From Gammaproteobacteria bacterium (GTDB lineage: Bacteria > Pseudomonadota > Gammaproteobacteria > Natronospirales > REEB76): a DNA stretch of 64,000 nt. The DNA lies in contig DASVOS010000006.1 of the NCBI GenBank assembly GCA_036383255.1, forward strand, positions 1 through 64,000. Direction: 5' to 3'. Position 1 is the stretch's first letter. Each line of letters begins with the position of its first letter. Positions 43,072-51,025 of this stretch are shown here, piece after piece. Position numbers and translations under genes: made by a program. Under the pieces are notes generated by a model, which saw only the letters and a program-made list of their open reading frames with translations, searched no databases and was not told the DNA's origin.

Positions 43072-43719
43072 ATGCTGAAGCTTTACTACTCTCCCGGCGC
43101 ATGCTCTCTCGCTCCGCACATCCTGCTGGAAGAGCTGGGCCTGCAGTACCAGCTGGAACTCGTGGCCCTGGCCGAGAACAAGCAGCAGACCCCTGGATAC
43201 CTCGCCATCAACCCCAAGGGCCGCGTGCCGGCGCTCCTCACCTTCGAAGGCGAGGTGCTGACGGAGGCGCCGGCGGTGTCCTGGTACATTGCCCTGCAGG
43301 CTCCCCACGCGAGCCTCATCCCCCACGGCACGCTGGCGCAGGGCCGGTGTCTGGAGTGGTTCAACTGGATCTCGGGCACGGTGCACGCCATGGCCTACGG
43401 CCAGCTCTGGCGTCCGCACCGCTTCGTGGCGGACGAGGCGCTGTACGGCGCGGTGAAGGCCAAGGGGCAGGAGATGGTGCTGGAGCACTATGCCTCCATC
43501 GAGCGGCGCATGGCCGGACGCGACTGGGCCGTGGGCAACGCCTACACCCTGGTGGATCCCTACCTGCTGGTGTTCTACCGCTGGGGCGGGCGCATCGGCC
43601 TCGACATGCGCGCCGGCTACCCGGGGTGGACCCGCCACGCCGAGCGCGTGATCGCGCGCGCCGCCGTGCAGCGGGCGCTGCAGCAGGAAGGCATCCAGAT
43701 TTGGAACAAAGCAGCGTAA
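43072..43719 (+). CDS. glutathione S-transferase family protein
   Basis: A 215-residue cytoplasmic GST. The thioredoxin-like N-terminal domain starts MLKLYYSPGACSLAPHILLEELG, the beta-class type with the GAC-S active-site region, and has NPKGRVPAL. The C-terminal helical domain has the GRDWAVGNAYTLVDPYLLV N-capping box. The ATG at 43072 matches the family start; the ORF extends to 43045. It lies 19 nt after the EamA gene and 11 nt before the glyoxalase-like gene, so all three are probably one operon. Confidence 0.92.
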   Translation: MLKLYYSPGACSLAPHILLEELGLQYQLELVALAENKQQTPGYLAINPKGRVPALLTFEGEVLTEAPAVSWYIALQAPHASLIPHGTLAQGRCLEWFNWISGTVHAMAYGQLWRPHRFVADEALYGAVKAKGQEMVLEHYASIERRMAGRDWAVGNAYTLVDPYLLVFYRWGGRIGLDMRAGYPGWTRHAERVIARAAVQRALQQEGIQIWNKAA

Positions 43720-43730
43720 GGAACGGACCC

Positions 43731-44099
43731 ATGCTCGATCATCTCGAAGTCGAAGTGCGCGACCTCGCGGCCAGCCGGCGCTTCTACAGCGCCGCGCTCG
43801 CGCCGCTCGGCTACGCTGTGAAGGTCGAGGGTCCGAGCCTCGGCTTCGGGGACGAGCGGGCCAAGGACTTCTGGATCAAGTCCGGCACTCCCGCCGAGCG
43901 GCCGCTGCACTATGCGTTCAACTGCCCCAGCCAGGAGCACGTGAGAGCGGCATATGAAGCCTCACTCATGGGAGGCGGCGCCGGCGACCGTACCCCGGCA
44001 CTCCTGCCCCACATCCACCCCCATTACTTTGCAGGCTTCGTCTTCGATCCTGACGGTAACTTGGTGGAATTCGTCACCCACGCGCCAGAGTCTGCTTAA
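43731..44099 (+). CDS. glyoxalase/VOC-family protein
   Basis: A 122-residue single VOC (glyoxalase/bleomycin resistance/dioxygenase) domain. It starts MLDHLEVEVRDLAASRRFYSAALAPLGY and ends with GFVFDPDGNLVEFVTH, where Asp/Glu close the metal site. It may act on a small metabolite or glutathione adduct with the GST just upstream. The ATG at 43731 has AAGGAAC before it. The longer ORF in this frame is a shadow of the GST gene. Confidence 0.88.
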   Translation: MLDHLEVEVRDLAASRRFYSAALAPLGYAVKVEGPSLGFGDERAKDFWIKSGTPAERPLHYAFNCPSQEHVRAAYEASLMGGGAGDRTPALLPHIHPHYFAGFVFDPDGNLVEFVTHAPESA

Positions 44100-44120
44100 G
44101 ACCCTTTGGCTCCCACTGCC

Positions 44121-44213
44121 CTGGCAATACGCCTTCGCGGGCGTATACTGGTTCTAGATATATGTAAAATCGAACCAGGGTAAATCCGCCAGGGAAGGCT
44201 CCTGCAGCAGGAG
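44121..44213 (+). promoter_or_regulatory. promoter and ribosome-site hairpin of the 44222 gene
   Basis: A promoter with CTGGCA (44121-44126), 17-bp spacer and TATACT (44144-44149). Near the end of the leader, CTCCTG-CAG-CAGGAG (44199-44213) is a perfect stem-loop that locks up the AGGAG ribosome site, 8 nt before the ATG. This could make translation depend on a factor or on temperature. Confidence 0.55.
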
Positions 44214-44221
44214 ACCAGCGG

Positions 44222-44698
44222 ATGAGCAAGCAGTATCTACGCCTCACGTTCTACGGGCGCGCGACACCCGTGCATGTTGAGATCGGCCAGGTGGACGCGG
44301 ACGACATCCTCGGCGGAGTGAAAGGCCTCGCCGCCGGAGGCAAGGACATCCAGGCGTTCTATCTTTTCCCCGTCAGCGACGCCCTGAGCGTTCTCATCTC
44401 CGTGAGCGAGATCCAGACCTTGCAGCTCACCTCCCAGCCCAACGGCGACTGGAAGCCGGCGGCGCATAAAGGCGGCGTGGCGTTCTTCCTCAAGGGCCGC
44501 ACCGAACCGCTGGTGCTGGACTACACCGGCCACGGCCCGCTGGACGACATGTTCCACGGCCTCGCCGAGATGCGCTACGGCGAGGAGATCCCCGGCTGCA
44601 TCATGCTCACGGACGGTGCCGGCGAACCGGCGTTCTTCCGCATGGACGAGATCCAGTACGCCGTGGTCAAGACGGGCCTCATCAAGCGCCTGTCTTGA
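44222..44698 (+). CDS. conserved-looking hypothetical protein
   Basis: A 158-residue soluble protein with no signal peptide or membrane helix. I recognise no family. It has an alternating strand pattern (YLRLTFYGRATPVHVEIGQVD) and a middle block (FFLKGRTEPLVLDYTGHGPLDDMFHGL) that looks like a small-ligand or protein-binding domain. It has its own promoter and a hairpin over the ribosome site. It overlaps the convergent Lrp gene by 17 nt. Confidence 0.75.
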   Translation: MSKQYLRLTFYGRATPVHVEIGQVDADDILGGVKGLAAGGKDIQAFYLFPVSDALSVLISVSEIQTLQLTSQPNGDWKPAAHKGGVAFFLKGRTEPLVLDYTGHGPLDDMFHGLAEMRYGEEIPGCIMLTDGAGEPAFFRMDEIQYAVVKTGLIKRLS

Positions 44699-45191
44699 GC
44701 TCCTCGGCTGCGAGCCGTTCCTGCACCGTCGGCACGTACACCGGGAATCCCGGGTTGCGCCGCTCCTCGAAGATCAGCCGCGTCTCGATGTGCACGATCT
44801 CGGGGCGCACCGACAGCGCGTTGATGATGAACTCGCGCAGGTGCTCCACGTCGCGCACCGCCACGTGCAGCATGAAGTCGTCGTCGCCGGAGACGTGGAA
44901 GAACGACACCACCTCGTCGCGTGCCAGCACGTGGCTGCGGAACGAGTCGATGTCCTCCCGGTCGTGGCGCGTCATGCGCAGGCACACCATGGCCTGGGCC
45001 CCCACGCCCACGCCCTTGGGGTTGAACTCCGCGTAGAAACCGGAGATGGCTCCACCGTCCACCAGGCGCCGCACCCGCGTGATGCAGGTGGAGGGCGCGA
45101 TGCCCACTCGCGCCGCCAGCACCTTGTTTGGGATGCGCGCGTTCTGCCGAAGTTCTCTCAGGATATTGAGGTCGGTCTTATCGTAATTCAT
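44682..45191 (-). CDS. Lrp/AsnC-family regulator
   Basis: A 169-residue regulator with an N-terminal helix-turn-helix (DLNILRELRQNARIPNKVLAARVGIAPSTCITRVRRL) and a C-terminal RAM domain (about 70-150, SGDDDFMLHVAVRDVEHLREFI). It would form octamers and respond to an amino acid. Just upstream is GCCGA-TATTAAT-TCGGC (45207-45223), an AT-centred inverted repeat that may be its own operator. It is convergent with the 44222 gene and lies near several amino-acid-type transporters. Confidence 0.92.
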   Translation of the reverse strand: MNYDKTDLNILRELRQNARIPNKVLAARVGIAPSTCITRVRRLVDGGAISGFYAEFNPKGVGVGAQAMVCLRMTRHDREDIDSFRSHVLARDEVVSFFHVSGDDDFMLHVAVRDVEHLREFIINALSVRPEIVHIETRLIFEERRNPGFPVYVPTVQERLAAEELKTGA

Positions 45192-45257
45192 GATTCCACC
45201 CTTTTTGCCGATATTAATTCGGCTTATTACCCGAGGCCGCGAAAATATAGTACCTTC

Positions 45258-45444
45258 CGGGGGCTAAATCCAGAACCGCCATGAACGGTCGGGCTGCTCC
45301 CCTGGGGCGGCTATCTAAGCAGAGCTACATCGGGTGGAGGTGTCTCGCAGGGTCCGGACGCTGCCTAAAGGGGGCGAGGCGGCCGGACCAGGAAGACACG
45401 CAAGGATAGGGCCGTCCGGCGCGAGCCGGGCGGCCTCATCTTTT
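45258..45444 (+). ncRNA. candidate structured small RNA with intrinsic terminator
   Basis: A 187-nt non-coding stretch that folds well by eye. A long composite stem has GTGTCT (45340-45345) with AGACAC (45394-45399), then GGTCCG (45351-45356) with CGGACC (45384-45389) and GCTGCC (45360-45365) with GGCGGC (45378-45383). It ends in an 11-bp stem with a GCGA tetraloop (45410-45435) and TCATCTTTT (45436-45444). A TATAGT box (45246-45251) sits upstream. It lies between lrp and the TetR gene, both on the other strand. GGA motifs (GTGGAGG, CAGGAAG, AAGGATAG) could bind CsrA/RsmA. I match it to no known family. Confidence 0.5.
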
Positions 45445-45479
45445 GGGGGTCTTCTTCCGGGCGAGGCGCTGCTTGCCGT

Positions 45480-46037
45480 TCACGGCGCCAGTTCGTCACC
45501 GAGCTGGCGCAGCAGGCGGCGGAAGGGCCCGGTGTCGCCCCGAGCCTGGGCCAGGATCAGCGCCCCCTCGATGCGTGCCACCGTGTCCTCAGCGCGTTCC
45601 CTTGCGGCGCGACGGTCCGAACCGGCATCGCGCAGGGCTCCCGCCAGCGCGTCGATCCAGGCATCGAAGATCCGCTGCAGGCGCTTCCTGAACAGCGTGC
45701 GCGAATCCCCCACCGTGAGCGTGCCCAGCAGGCAGGCGGCATTGCCGCCGTCGTAGAGCGCATCCAGGCTCTTCAGCATGCGGCCGATGCGCTGCCGGGG
45801 CGGAGTCTCTTCGCCGAGGGGGCCGAGCACGTGTTCCTGCATCCAGGACTCGGTCACGTCCAGGACCACGTTCCCCATGTCCTCCTTCCCGCCGGGGAAG
45901 TAGTGGTAGAGGCTGGCCTTGCCGAGGCCGGTGGCTTCGGCGATGCGGGCGAGGGTGGCGCCCTCGAAGCCGCGCTCGCGGAACACGGCCATGACGCGGT
46001 CCACGACTTCACTCTTGGGGAGCAGGGGGGCGGGCAT
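45480..46037 (-). CDS. TetR-family repressor
   Basis: A 185-residue TetR-type repressor. The N-terminal helix-turn-helix (VMAVFRERGFEGATLARIAEATGLGKASLYHYFPGGKEDM) is followed by a ligand-binding C-terminal domain of the AcuR/YxaF type. The ATG at 46037 (MPAPLLPKSE) is preferred; the longer frame runs into the operator region. Two palindromic operators lie just upstream (46045-46062 and 46094-46115), one over its own start region and one over the promoter of the divergent AhpD-like gene. It should repress both. Confidence 0.93.
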   Translation of the reverse strand: MPAPLLPKSEVVDRVMAVFRERGFEGATLARIAEATGLGKASLYHYFPGGKEDMGNVVLDVTESWMQEHVLGPLGEETPPRQRIGRMLKSLDALYDGGNAACLLGTLTVGDSRTLFRKRLQRIFDAWIDALAGALRDAGSDRRAARERAEDTVARIEGALILAQARGDTGPFRRLLRQLGDELAP

Positions 46038-46044
46038 GGGTCTA

Positions 46045-46115
46045 TTGTACCGCAAGGTACAACGAGTGTTGACAAGGCGGACATCGGCCAGTATTGTACC
46101 GACCGTTCGGTACAA
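46045..46115. promoter_or_regulatory. TetR operators and divergent promoter
   Basis: Operator 1 is TTGTACC-GCAA-GGTACAA (46045-46062). Operator 2 has 9-bp arms TTGTACCGA and TCGGTACAA around CCGT (46094-46115). A strong plus-strand promoter, TTGACA (46069-46074), 17 bp, TATTGT (46092-46097), overlaps operator 2 at the -10 box. Bound TetR would block the AhpD-like gene and, through operator 1, its own gene. Confidence 0.85.
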
Positions 46116-46141
46116 ACACACTCAACTCAAGGAGCCTGACC

Positions 46142-46684
46142 ATGTCCCGTATCGCCCCCCTGGCCCAGCCCGCCGGCGAAGCCAAGACCCTGCTGGATGC
46201 CGTCCAGAGCAAGCTCGGCGCCACCCCCAACATGTTCCGCACCTTCGCCCATTCGCCGGCGGCGCTGAACGGCCTGCTGGGCCTGTTCGCCGCCGCCGAT
46301 GCCGGTTCCCTCGGCAAGCCCCTGGTCGAGAAGATCGCCCTGGTGGTGGCGGAGGCGAACGGCTGCCAGTACTGCCTCTCGGCCCACAGCTACCTCGGCA
46401 AGCATGTGGCCAAGCTCGATGACAAGGCCCTGGAACAGGCCCGCTCCGGCCGCTCGCAGGACGCGCGCGAGCAGGCGGCGCTGCGTTTCGCCGGCGCCTT
46501 GCTGGAGGAGCGCGGGCACGTGAGCGATGCTGAGCTCAAGGCGGTACGGGATGCCGGGTTCTCGGATGCCGCGATCCTGGACATCGTCACCGCGGTGGCG
46601 CTCAACGTGCTCACCAACTACGCGAACGTGGTGACCCAGGTGGAAGTGGATTTCCCGGTGGTGAAGCTCAGGTCCGCAGCCTGA
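46142..46684 (+). CDS. carboxymuconolactone decarboxylase (AhpD-like) protein
   Basis: A 180-residue helical CMD/AhpD-family protein with redox motif NGCQYCLSAHS: Cys75, Cys78 and His82. It would reduce peroxides or act on an electrophile with a thiol partner. The ATG at 46142 has CAAGGAG upstream. The TetR repressor and its two operators directly control it, so the inducer of that repressor is probably the substrate or a related toxic compound. It ends in a strong hairpin shared with the convergent pirin gene. It is a distant paralogue of the CMD gene at 36989. Confidence 0.92.
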   Translation: MSRIAPLAQPAGEAKTLLDAVQSKLGATPNMFRTFAHSPAALNGLLGLFAAADAGSLGKPLVEKIALVVAEANGCQYCLSAHSYLGKHVAKLDDKALEQARSGRSQDAREQAALRFAGALLEERGHVSDAELKAVRDAGFSDAAILDIVTAVALNVLTNYANVVTQVEVDFPVVKLRSAA

Positions 46685-46693
46685 GTTGTGACG

Positions 46694-46719
46694 GTGCCGC
46701 ACCCGCGAGGGTGCGGCAC
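46694..46719. terminator. hairpin between AhpD-like and pirin genes
   Basis: An 11-bp perfect stem, GTGCCGCACCC with its complement, around GCGA, 9 nt after the AhpD-like stop and 2 nt before the pirin stop. No long T-run follows on either strand. Confidence 0.6.
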
Positions 46720-46721
46720 AT

Positions 46722-47630
46722 TCAGCGGTGGGATTTGAGGCGCGCGGTGAGTTCCGGCGACACCAGCCGCGGACCGTCATAGCCCTGCACCTCGCCGAAG
46801 CGGGCCGCGCGTTCTTCCCACTCCCGCCGCGCCGCCTGCATCTCCTCGTTGCTGCGGCCCACGAAGTTCCACCACAGCAGCACGTCCTCGCCGAAAGGTA
46901 CGCCGCCCAGGAGGAACACGTGGGCCGGCGCCTCGTTCTCCAGCAGCATGCCGTCGCGCCCCGCCCCCAGGTAATAGAGGTTGCCGGGTTCCGCCTGCAG
47001 GCCCTCCAGCGTGAGGCTGCCGGAGATGGGCAAGAGCGCGTGCTCGAAGGCCGGATCCAGGGGCAGCCTGCGGCGGCCGGTGTCCTTGAGCTGGATGTCG
47101 AGCCCCACCATGGGCGAGTGCACCTTCGCGGGGGAGCGTTCCCCCAGCGCATCGCCCACGATGAGCGAGAGCTTGAGCCCGTCACGCTGCATCGCCGGCA
47201 GCGCCGCGTGGTGGTCGAAGGCGGCGGCGCCGTGGCGCGCGGATTCCGGCAACGCGATCCAGAACTGCAGGCCGTGCAGGTCCTGCGGATGGGGATGCGG
47301 GCTCTCCTCGGAATGGGAGATGCCATGGCCCGCGGTCATGAGGTTGAGCTGGCCGGGGCGGATGAGCTGTCTCGAGCCCAGGCTGTCCCGGTGCAGCACC
47401 TCGCCGGCATAGAGCCAGCTCACGGTCTGCAGCCCCATGTGCGGATGCGGCCCCACGCGCATGCCGGCGTCTTCGGCTTCCAGCGGCACGGGCCCGTAGT
47501 GGTCCAGGAAGCACCAGGCCCCCACCATGCGCCGCAGGCGGTGGGGCAGGGCGCGGCGCACCTGCATGTTCGAGCCCACCGTGGCCACGTGGACCGGCAG
47601 GCTCTCGATGAACGGGCTCGGGACGCTCAT
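46722..47630 (-). CDS. pirin-family protein
   Basis: A 302-residue bicupin of the pirin family. The metal-site His are in GPHPHMGLQT (N-terminal cupin, about residues 59-68) and TAGHGISHSE (about 99-108), typical of pirins such as YhhW with quercetin 2,3-dioxygenase activity. The C-terminal part has the pirin_C pattern (LLENEAPAHVFLLGGVPFGEDVLLWWNFVGRSNEEM). It probably takes part in oxidation of flavonoid-like or other compounds or in redox sensing. It is 4 nt downstream of the YfaZ-like gene on the same strand. Confidence 0.93.
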   Translation of the reverse strand: MSVPSPFIESLPVHVATVGSNMQVRRALPHRLRRMVGAWCFLDHYGPVPLEAEDAGMRVGPHPHMGLQTVSWLYAGEVLHRDSLGSRQLIRPGQLNLMTAGHGISHSEESPHPHPQDLHGLQFWIALPESARHGAAAFDHHAALPAMQRDGLKLSLIVGDALGERSPAKVHSPMVGLDIQLKDTGRRRLPLDPAFEHALLPISGSLTLEGLQAEPGNLYYLGAGRDGMLLENEAPAHVFLLGGVPFGEDVLLWWNFVGRSNEEMQAARREWEERAARFGEVQGYDGPRLVSPELTARLKSHR

Positions 47631-47634
47631 GGCA

Positions 47635-48201
47635 TCAATATAGGTACCGCAGCCCGATCACCCAACTGTGCGCATCGCTGAACCAGACATATTGGGCGCG
47701 CAAGGTGAGGCCCTCGGTGAACTCGTAGCTCTCGCCGAGGCGCAGCCCGGTATCGGTCAGGCCGACGTTGGCTTTCTCCACGCCGGTGTTGAGTTCCAGC
47801 CGGTCCGTGACCTTGGAGCGCAGGCCCCATACCCAGCGGTAGCCATCCTGCGTGACCGAGCTGCCGTTGCCGCTGACCTGCTTGTGCAGGTAGTCCACCG
47901 AGAGGAACACATCCACCGGCTGGAAGTGCACGCGGTAGCCCGGCCCCAGGAACAGCGTATTGCTGGTCACGTCGCCCGGCACGCTGTTGTCCTTCAGGTG
48001 GTAGTACAGGCCTTCCGCGAAGAAGCCGCTGCCGATGTCGTACGAGCCGTTGACCGCGAATCCGTCCGCATCGCCGCTATCGGTCACGATGCGCGCGTAC
48101 AGGAGCTCCGCCAGGTTGTAGCTGGGCTTGTCGTCCGCCAGCGCGAGGGACGGCAGTGCCAGCGCCAGCACCAGGAGGACCTTTGGCATGATTCGGTGCA
48201 T
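47635..48201 (-). CDS. YfaZ-like outer-membrane beta-barrel protein
   Basis: A 188-residue outer-membrane protein with a signal peptide (cleavage near SLALAD, about residue 22). It has amphipathic beta strands with alternating aromatic residues (DIGSGFFAEGLYYHLKD, GPGYRVHFQPVDVFLSVDYLHKQV) and ends in the aromatic signature RYLY expected for BAM recognition. It fits a small eight-strand barrel such as YfaZ. The ATG at 48201 has GGGAG upstream. A palindrome (48220-48233) lies just ahead of it. Confidence 0.75.
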   Translation of the reverse strand: MHRIMPKVLLVLALALPSLALADDKPSYNLAELLYARIVTDSGDADGFAVNGSYDIGSGFFAEGLYYHLKDNSVPGDVTSNTLFLGPGYRVHFQPVDVFLSVDYLHKQVSGNGSSVTQDGYRWVWGLRSKVTDRLELNTGVEKANVGLTDTGLRLGESYEFTEGLTLRAQYVWFSDAHSWVIGLRYLY

Positions 48202-48219
48202 ACCGGCTCCCGCGAGATC

Positions 48220-48233
48220 ACCTATATATAGGT
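48220..48233. promoter_or_regulatory. palindrome ACCTATATATAGGT
   Basis: A perfect 14-bp palindrome in the divergent gap between the YfaZ-like gene and the CHASE2 cyclase gene. Similar CCT-TATATA-AGG sites recur at 30440, 55328, 57817 and 61832. It may be an operator for either gene; no regulator is known. Confidence 0.4.
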
Positions 48234-48321
48234 AGCCGCAAGTCTAACATTGGTCCCCCAAGCGGCACGCCGTCCCCGCCTCCCGCATAATGGTGCGGTC
48301 TTTGCAGCGGCGAAGCGCGGC

Positions 48322-50202
48322 ATGGCTCCCTTGCAGGGCTACCTCAAGTACCTGTTCCTGGCGGCGGCGGTACCGTTACTGGTGTTGCTGCTCGTGTTGT
48401 TCGCGCGCGCGCCGGTAGTGCAGGACTTCGAGGCCTGGGGCTACGACCTCCTGGTGCACGCCGCCGTGCGCACCCCGGCCGACCCCGACATCCTGGTGGT
48501 GGACTTCGACAACGCGCTGCTGCAGAAGCTGCGACGCTACCCGGTGCCGCGCGGCACCGTGGCGGAGGTGCTGCAGAAGGTGGCGGCGGACCGTCCCGAC
48601 CTCATCGGCTTCGACCTCCTGCTCTCGGAGCGCCGCGGCGCGGAGGAGGACAAGCGCCTCGCCGCGGCCATGGCCGGGGCAGGCGACGTGGTGGTGGCGG
48701 CCCAGCTCGGCAGCGACGACATCCCCGCCAGCGAGCCCCTGCCCGAGTACTGCGTGCTGGACGCGGCCAACCCCTCCAGCTGCAAGGAGGGCGCGGCGCT
48801 CGCCGCCGGCTTCATCAACATGCCGGTGGATGACGACGGCTTCGTGCGGCGCATGTTCCTGCTGCCGCCGCGCGGCTACCCGGCGCTGCCGTTCCCGGTG
48901 GTGCTCGCCAGCAACCGCCTGCGCCTGCCGCTCACGCCCTGCGGCACGGACGTGTGCCTGGGCGGGCGGCGCATCGCGCTGGATGGCAGCAGCCTGCGCA
49001 CCGCGCTCATCGGCTGGCCCAGCGGGTTGCCGCGGGTGATCCCCGCCGGCGAGGTGCTGGCCGGGCGCGTGCCTGCCGGCACCTTCACCGGCCGCGTGGT
49101 GCTCATCGGCCAGAGCAGCGCCGCCGGCAACGACCTGCACTTCACCCCCCAGTTCCGCTTCCGCCGGCCCGACGGCAGCCGGCTGCAGATGCCGGGCACG
49201 CTGGTGCACGCGGCCGCGCTGCAGACGCTGCTCGAGGGCGGCGCGATCCGGCCGATTACCACCATTTCGAGTTTCGTGTTGGCCGGCGCCTACATGGCGC
49301 TGGCCCTGTTCCTGATCCTGTTCGCCGCGCCGCGCTGGAGCCTGCCGGCCGTGCTGCTGCTGATGCTGGCGGCGGCCTTCATCGCCGGCTGGCTGTTCGG
49401 GCACCGCCAGCTCTGGCAGCCTTTCATGCTCTGCGAGCTCGGCCTCCTGCTCAGCCTGCCTGCGGGTTTCGGCTACCGCTTCGTGGAGGAACGTTGGCTC
49501 AAGGGCCGCGCCGAGCGCGAGCGCCACGAGCTCATGGGCCTGTTCTCGCGCTACGTGTCGCCGCAGGTGGCGGCCGAGATCTGGTCGCGGCGCGCCGAGA
49601 TCACGCTGGCCGGCGAGGAGCGCTACGCCACTGTGATGTTCACCGACATCCGCAACTTCACCGCCATCACCGCCGGCAAGCCGCCCGGCGAGGTGCTGCT
49701 GTGGCTGAACGGCTACCTCACCGAGATGAGCGCGGTGATCGAGGCGCACCACGGCTTCCTCAACAAGTTCATCGGCGACGGCATCATGGTGCTGTTCGGC
49801 GTGCCGCTGAGCGGCGGGCCGGCGGAGGACGCGGTGCACGCGCTGCAGACCGCGCTCGACATGCTCCAGCGGGTGGAGGAGTGGAACCGCCGCCACCGCG
49901 GCGACCCCCGCTACCCCGAGGTCAGCATCGGCATCGGCATCCACAGCGGCAAGGTGACGGCCGGCAACGTGGGCTCCGACACCCGCGTCGAGTACTCGGT
50001 GATCGGCGCGGCAGTGAACCTGGCCTCGCGCCTGGAGAGCCTCACCAAGGAGTTCCACGTGCCGGTGATCATGACCGCCGACACCGAGTTCCTGGTGCGC
50101 GGGCGCTTCAGGACCCGCGACCTGGGGGAGACCCAGGTACGCGGTTTCGAGGGCAGCGTCCGGGTCTATACTGTCGAGGGGGAGATCAAGAGAGATACCT
50201 AG
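48322..50202 (+). CDS. CHASE2-domain adenylate/guanylate cyclase
   Basis: A 626-residue membrane cyclase. An N-terminal helix (about 9-30) leads to an extracytoplasmic CHASE2 sensor (about 35-300, LLVHAAVRTPADPDILVVDFDN, FTGRVVLIGQSSAAGNDLHFTP), three membrane helices (about 310-385) and a cytoplasmic class III cyclase domain. Metal-binding Asp442 (FTDIRNFTAIT) and Asp486 (FLNKFIGDGIM) and the Asn and Arg in VIGAAVNLASRLE are present, so it should be active. YSVIG resembles class IIIb adenylate cyclases. The ATG at 48322 is chosen over a TTG at 48250; the ribosome site is weak. First gene of the TPR-CHAT cluster; the next gene starts 17 nt after its stop. Confidence 0.9.
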   Translation: MAPLQGYLKYLFLAAAVPLLVLLLVLFARAPVVQDFEAWGYDLLVHAAVRTPADPDILVVDFDNALLQKLRRYPVPRGTVAEVLQKVAADRPDLIGFDLLLSERRGAEEDKRLAAAMAGAGDVVVAAQLGSDDIPASEPLPEYCVLDAANPSSCKEGAALAAGFINMPVDDDGFVRRMFLLPPRGYPALPFPVVLASNRLRLPLTPCGTDVCLGGRRIALDGSSLRTALIGWPSGLPRVIPAGEVLAGRVPAGTFTGRVVLIGQSSAAGNDLHFTPQFRFRRPDGSRLQMPGTLVHAAALQTLLEGGAIRPITTISSFVLAGAYMALALFLILFAAPRWSLPAVLLLMLAAAFIAGWLFGHRQLWQPFMLCELGLLLSLPAGFGYRFVEERWLKGRAERERHELMGLFSRYVSPQVAAEIWSRRAEITLAGEERYATVMFTDIRNFTAITAGKPPGEVLLWLNGYLTEMSAVIEAHHGFLNKFIGDGIMVLFGVPLSGGPAEDAVHALQTALDMLQRVEEWNRRHRGDPRYPEVSIGIGIHSGKVTAGNVGSDTRVEYSVIGAAVNLASRLESLTKEFHVPVIMTADTEFLVRGRFRTRDLGETQVRGFEGSVRVYTVEGEIKRDT

Positions 50203-50219
50203 ACGTGGAGGGGATGACC

Positions 50220-50996
50220 ATGGCCCTGCGCATCGCGTTGCTGTCCCTGAGCCTTTACCTGCCCGTGGCACTGGCCGGTACGCCACCCGCGTCCACCGCC
50301 GCGCCGCCGGCCGCGGCCAAGCCCGCCAAGGCCGCGCCCGTGAAGAAGCCGCGGGTGGTGACGGTGCTCGCCGGATTCGACCTCCTCGACAAGGACGCGC
50401 TCAAGAAGCAGAGCATGGCGGCGGGCGCCTCCCGCGACCTCGGCACCGCGCCGGTGGCGCTGGCGCCGCGCCTCGGCAAGGTCTACGGCCTCACTCCCGA
50501 GTTCTGCTGGAACGGCGCGACCGGCGCCGGCCAGTACGTGTTCACCCTGTGGGACGACGCCCAGAACGCCGTCTACCGCGGCGACGTGAAGGGCTACCGC
50601 TTCCGCTATCCCGCCGGCGCGACGGCGCTGGTGCCGGGCAAGACCTACTTCTGGACCGTGGAGACGCCGCCCAGCATGTCCGGCAGCCAGCAGTCGGAGC
50701 CGGTGGGCTTCGTGGTGGTGTCCGGCGAGCAGCGCGCGGCCGTCGAGCAGAAGCTCGCGGCGGCGGGCAGCGGCGAGGGCTACGACGCCGAGCTCGCTCG
50801 TGCCCGGGCCTACACCGACGCGCGCCTGTGGTACGACGCGGTGGGCGCCTACCTCGCGCTCATGCACAAGTACCCGGCCAAGGCGGAACTGTACGATGCG
50901 CGCGGCACCCTGTTCGCGCAGTTGCCGGTGACGCGCAAGGACGCGGACCAGGACTTCGAGCACGCGGAGCAGTTGCGCGCCGGCACCACGCCCTAG
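50220..50996 (+). CDS. exported beta-sandwich protein, DUF928/FN3-like
   Basis: A 258-residue periplasmic protein. A signal peptide ends near VALAG (about residue 19), then a Pro/Ala/Lys linker (about 25-45), a beta-rich domain (about 85-170) whose strands resemble fibronectin III or DUF928 (EFCWNGATGAGQYVFTLWDDAQNAVYRG, LVPGKTYFWTVET), and a helical TPR-like end (about 180-258). I know DUF928 genes beside CHASE2 and CHAT genes in cyanobacteria, but whether this is a true member needs a profile search. The ATG at 50220 has GGAGG 7 nt upstream. It lies between the cyclase and the CHAT genes, so a structural or ligand-binding role in that system is likely. Confidence 0.75.
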   Translation: MALRIALLSLSLYLPVALAGTPPASTAAPPAAAKPAKAAPVKKPRVVTVLAGFDLLDKDALKKQSMAAGASRDLGTAPVALAPRLGKVYGLTPEFCWNGATGAGQYVFTLWDDAQNAVYRGDVKGYRFRYPAGATALVPGKTYFWTVETPPSMSGSQQSEPVGFVVVSGEQRAAVEQKLAAAGSGEGYDAELARARAYTDARLWYDAVGAYLALMHKYPAKAELYDARGTLFAQLPVTRKDADQDFEHAEQLRAGTTP

Positions 50997-51025
50997 CCCA
51001 TCCGCGTCCCCCGCCGGAGTCATCC

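Noticed and set aside
45258-45444. 6S RNA, SRP RNA or RNase P RNA as the identity of the candidate RNA
   Set aside because: The lengths are wrong for SRP and RNase P RNA, hallmark motifs are missing, and the ends do not pair as in 6S RNA.
45258-45444. c-di-GMP, TPP, SAH or FMN riboswitch
   Set aside because: None of the conserved core motifs of these classes is present, and no plus-strand gene follows within 600 bp.
48954-50220. Long ORF upstream of the exported beta-sandwich gene in the same frame
   Set aside because: It overlaps the cyclase domain in another frame; the true start at 50220 has a ribosome site and signal peptide.
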